Translations under genes and position numbers: made by a program
Source: Mogibacterium sp.
GTDB lineage: Bacteria > Bacillota > Clostridia > Peptostreptococcales > Anaerovoracaceae
DNA: 32,371 nucleotides
Direction of reading: 5' to 3'
NCBI GenBank assembly: GCA_012840975.1
Contig: DUVP01000033.1
Coordinates: forward strand, 1-32,371
Notes under the pieces: model-generated
What the model was told of the DNA's origin: nothing
The model's database searches: none
The model's input: only the letters and a program-made list of their open reading frames with translations
Part shown: positions 31,845 to 32,371 of the stretch, one piece after another
How positions within the stretch are numbered: position 1 is the stretch's first letter
Layout: each line of letters starts with the position of its first letter

Positions 31845-31892
31845 AGCCCGGCATAAAAAGATGAAACTCCTTTTAAAATGTCGGGCTGTATT
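31845..31892 (+). terminator. Terminator or leader hairpin before the dehydratase-like gene
   Basis: AGCCCGGCAT (31845-31854) pairs with ATGTCGGGCT (31878-31887) with one wobble; an inner AAAAG/CTTTT can extend it. GTATTTTA follows. It ends about 30 bp before the next start, so it could be either a terminator for the synthetase or an attenuator. Confidence 0.65.
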
Positions 31893-31917
31893 TTAGAGAA
31901 AAAGAGGAGATGGTATT

Positions 31918-32371
31918 ATGGCAGACAATCAAAAAATGTGGGCAGATCTCGGGATGGATCTGGAACAGCATGACATTCTGTGCGAAGTGCTTCCCGGAGC
32001 CATTGGTGATGTTTTCCTGACTCAGAAGAACAGACCTGAGGCAATGGACTATTTTGATATGGTTCTGGCTGATGTTCACGGGCTGAGACCGAGTGAACTC
32101 GTTGAATTCAGAAAAAATGGCGGGAAAGTTTTCGGTACTTTCTGTGCTTATGTACCGGATGAAGTTATTTTTGCAGCAGGCGGAATTGCAACAGGACTTT
32201 GCGCAGGCTCGCAGTTCTGGGTACCGGGCGGAGAGAAGTATCTTCCGACCAACACATGTCCGCTTATCAAGGCTATGTTGGGTGCAAGGTTTGAGAAGAC
32301 TTGTCCGTTCTACAGACTGGCTGATATGTACGTTGGGGAAAATACATGTGACGGAAAGAAGAAGGCATATG
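31918..32371 (+). CDS. 2-hydroxyacyl-CoA dehydratase D-component / double-cubane cluster protein, 5' part
   Basis: The first 151 residues are visible; the gene runs off the window. The fold of the HgdB/FldC/BcrC-like family is recognisable. There is an opening helix, then GKVFGTFCAYVPDEVIFAAG (the Cys is a cluster ligand in the family), ATGLCAGS, LPTNTCPLIKAMLGARF, and CPFYRLADMYVGENTCDGKKKAY. These proteins bind a [4Fe-4S] or double-cubane cluster and, with an ATP-driven activator, carry out difficult reductions such as dehydration of 2-hydroxyacyl-CoA in amino-acid fermentation. The early MADNQKMWADLGMDLEQHD and compact N-terminus point more to the double-cubane branch than to the classic dehydratase subunit. 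The ribosome site is AAGAGGAGA. Confidence 0.82.
   Translation, partial: MADNQKMWADLGMDLEQHDILCEVLPGAIGDVFLTQKNRPEAMDYFDMVLADVHGLRPSELVEFRKNGGKVFGTFCAYVPDEVIFAAGGIATGLCAGSQFWVPGGEKYLPTNTCPLIKAMLGARFEKTCPFYRLADMYVGENTCDGKKKAY

Noticed and set aside
1-32371. CRISPR array, tRNA or rRNA genes
   Set aside because: No regularly spaced repeat series, and no tRNA or rRNA signatures, were seen on either strand.

Overview
The window looks like chromosome of a low-GC, obligately anaerobic, amino-acid-fermenting Clostridia (Peptostreptococcales/Anaerovoracaceae-like; genus not resolvable by eye). The evidence is a complete selenoprotein glycine reductase locus, a CVPC-type thioredoxin, a double-cubane/2-hydroxyacyl-CoA dehydratase gene, strong AGGAGG-type ribosome binding sites, and secreted proteins with Gram-positive surface repeats.

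Layout. 1-2343: 3' part of a metal-dependent amidohydrolase, a membrane-anchored XRE regulator preceded by a 30-bp direct repeat, and a YbaK-type aminoacyl-tRNA deacylase. 2344-8570: an ISL3-type end remnant, a YeeE/YedE-type transporter paired with a small anchored protein, a 1070-aa secreted multi-repeat surface protein behind a structured leader, and a small lipoprotein. 8571-11227: a 2.64-kb composite mobile element with ISL3-like terminal repeats and an 8-bp target duplication (AAAATTAA). It holds two decayed transposase copies in the same orientation, flanking an XRE regulator and a small secreted protein as cargo. 11228-18460: a Fic protein with a consensus promoter, then a four-gene operon: WYL regulator, ADP-ribosylglycohydrolase with a C-terminal extension, EEP-fold nuclease/phosphatase, and an unrecognised 761-aa protein. 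This is the best candidate for an undescribed (possibly defence or stress) system. 18466-21460: a nitroreductase on the minus strand, an ornithine cyclodeaminase/mu-crystallin homologue, a YgjV-like membrane protein and a thioredoxin-like protein.

21655-29912 is the metabolic core: a singlet glycine riboswitch, a rho-independent terminator, then grdX-grdE-grdB-grdA-trxB-trxA-grdC-grdD. GrdB (U351) and GrdA (U44) are each interrupted by an in-frame TGA that should be read as selenocysteine. NADPH reduces TrxB, TrxB reduces TrxA, and TrxA reduces selenoprotein A. Components B (GrdE/GrdB) and A convert glycine to a carboxymethyl-selenoether, and component C (GrdC/GrdD) releases acetyl phosphate for ATP. 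The riboswitch suggests the whole pathway is gated by its own substrate. Downstream are an acyl-CoA synthetase and the start of a 2-hydroxyacyl-CoA dehydratase-like iron-sulfur protein that runs off the window.

All calls were made by reading the sequence; no database search was run.
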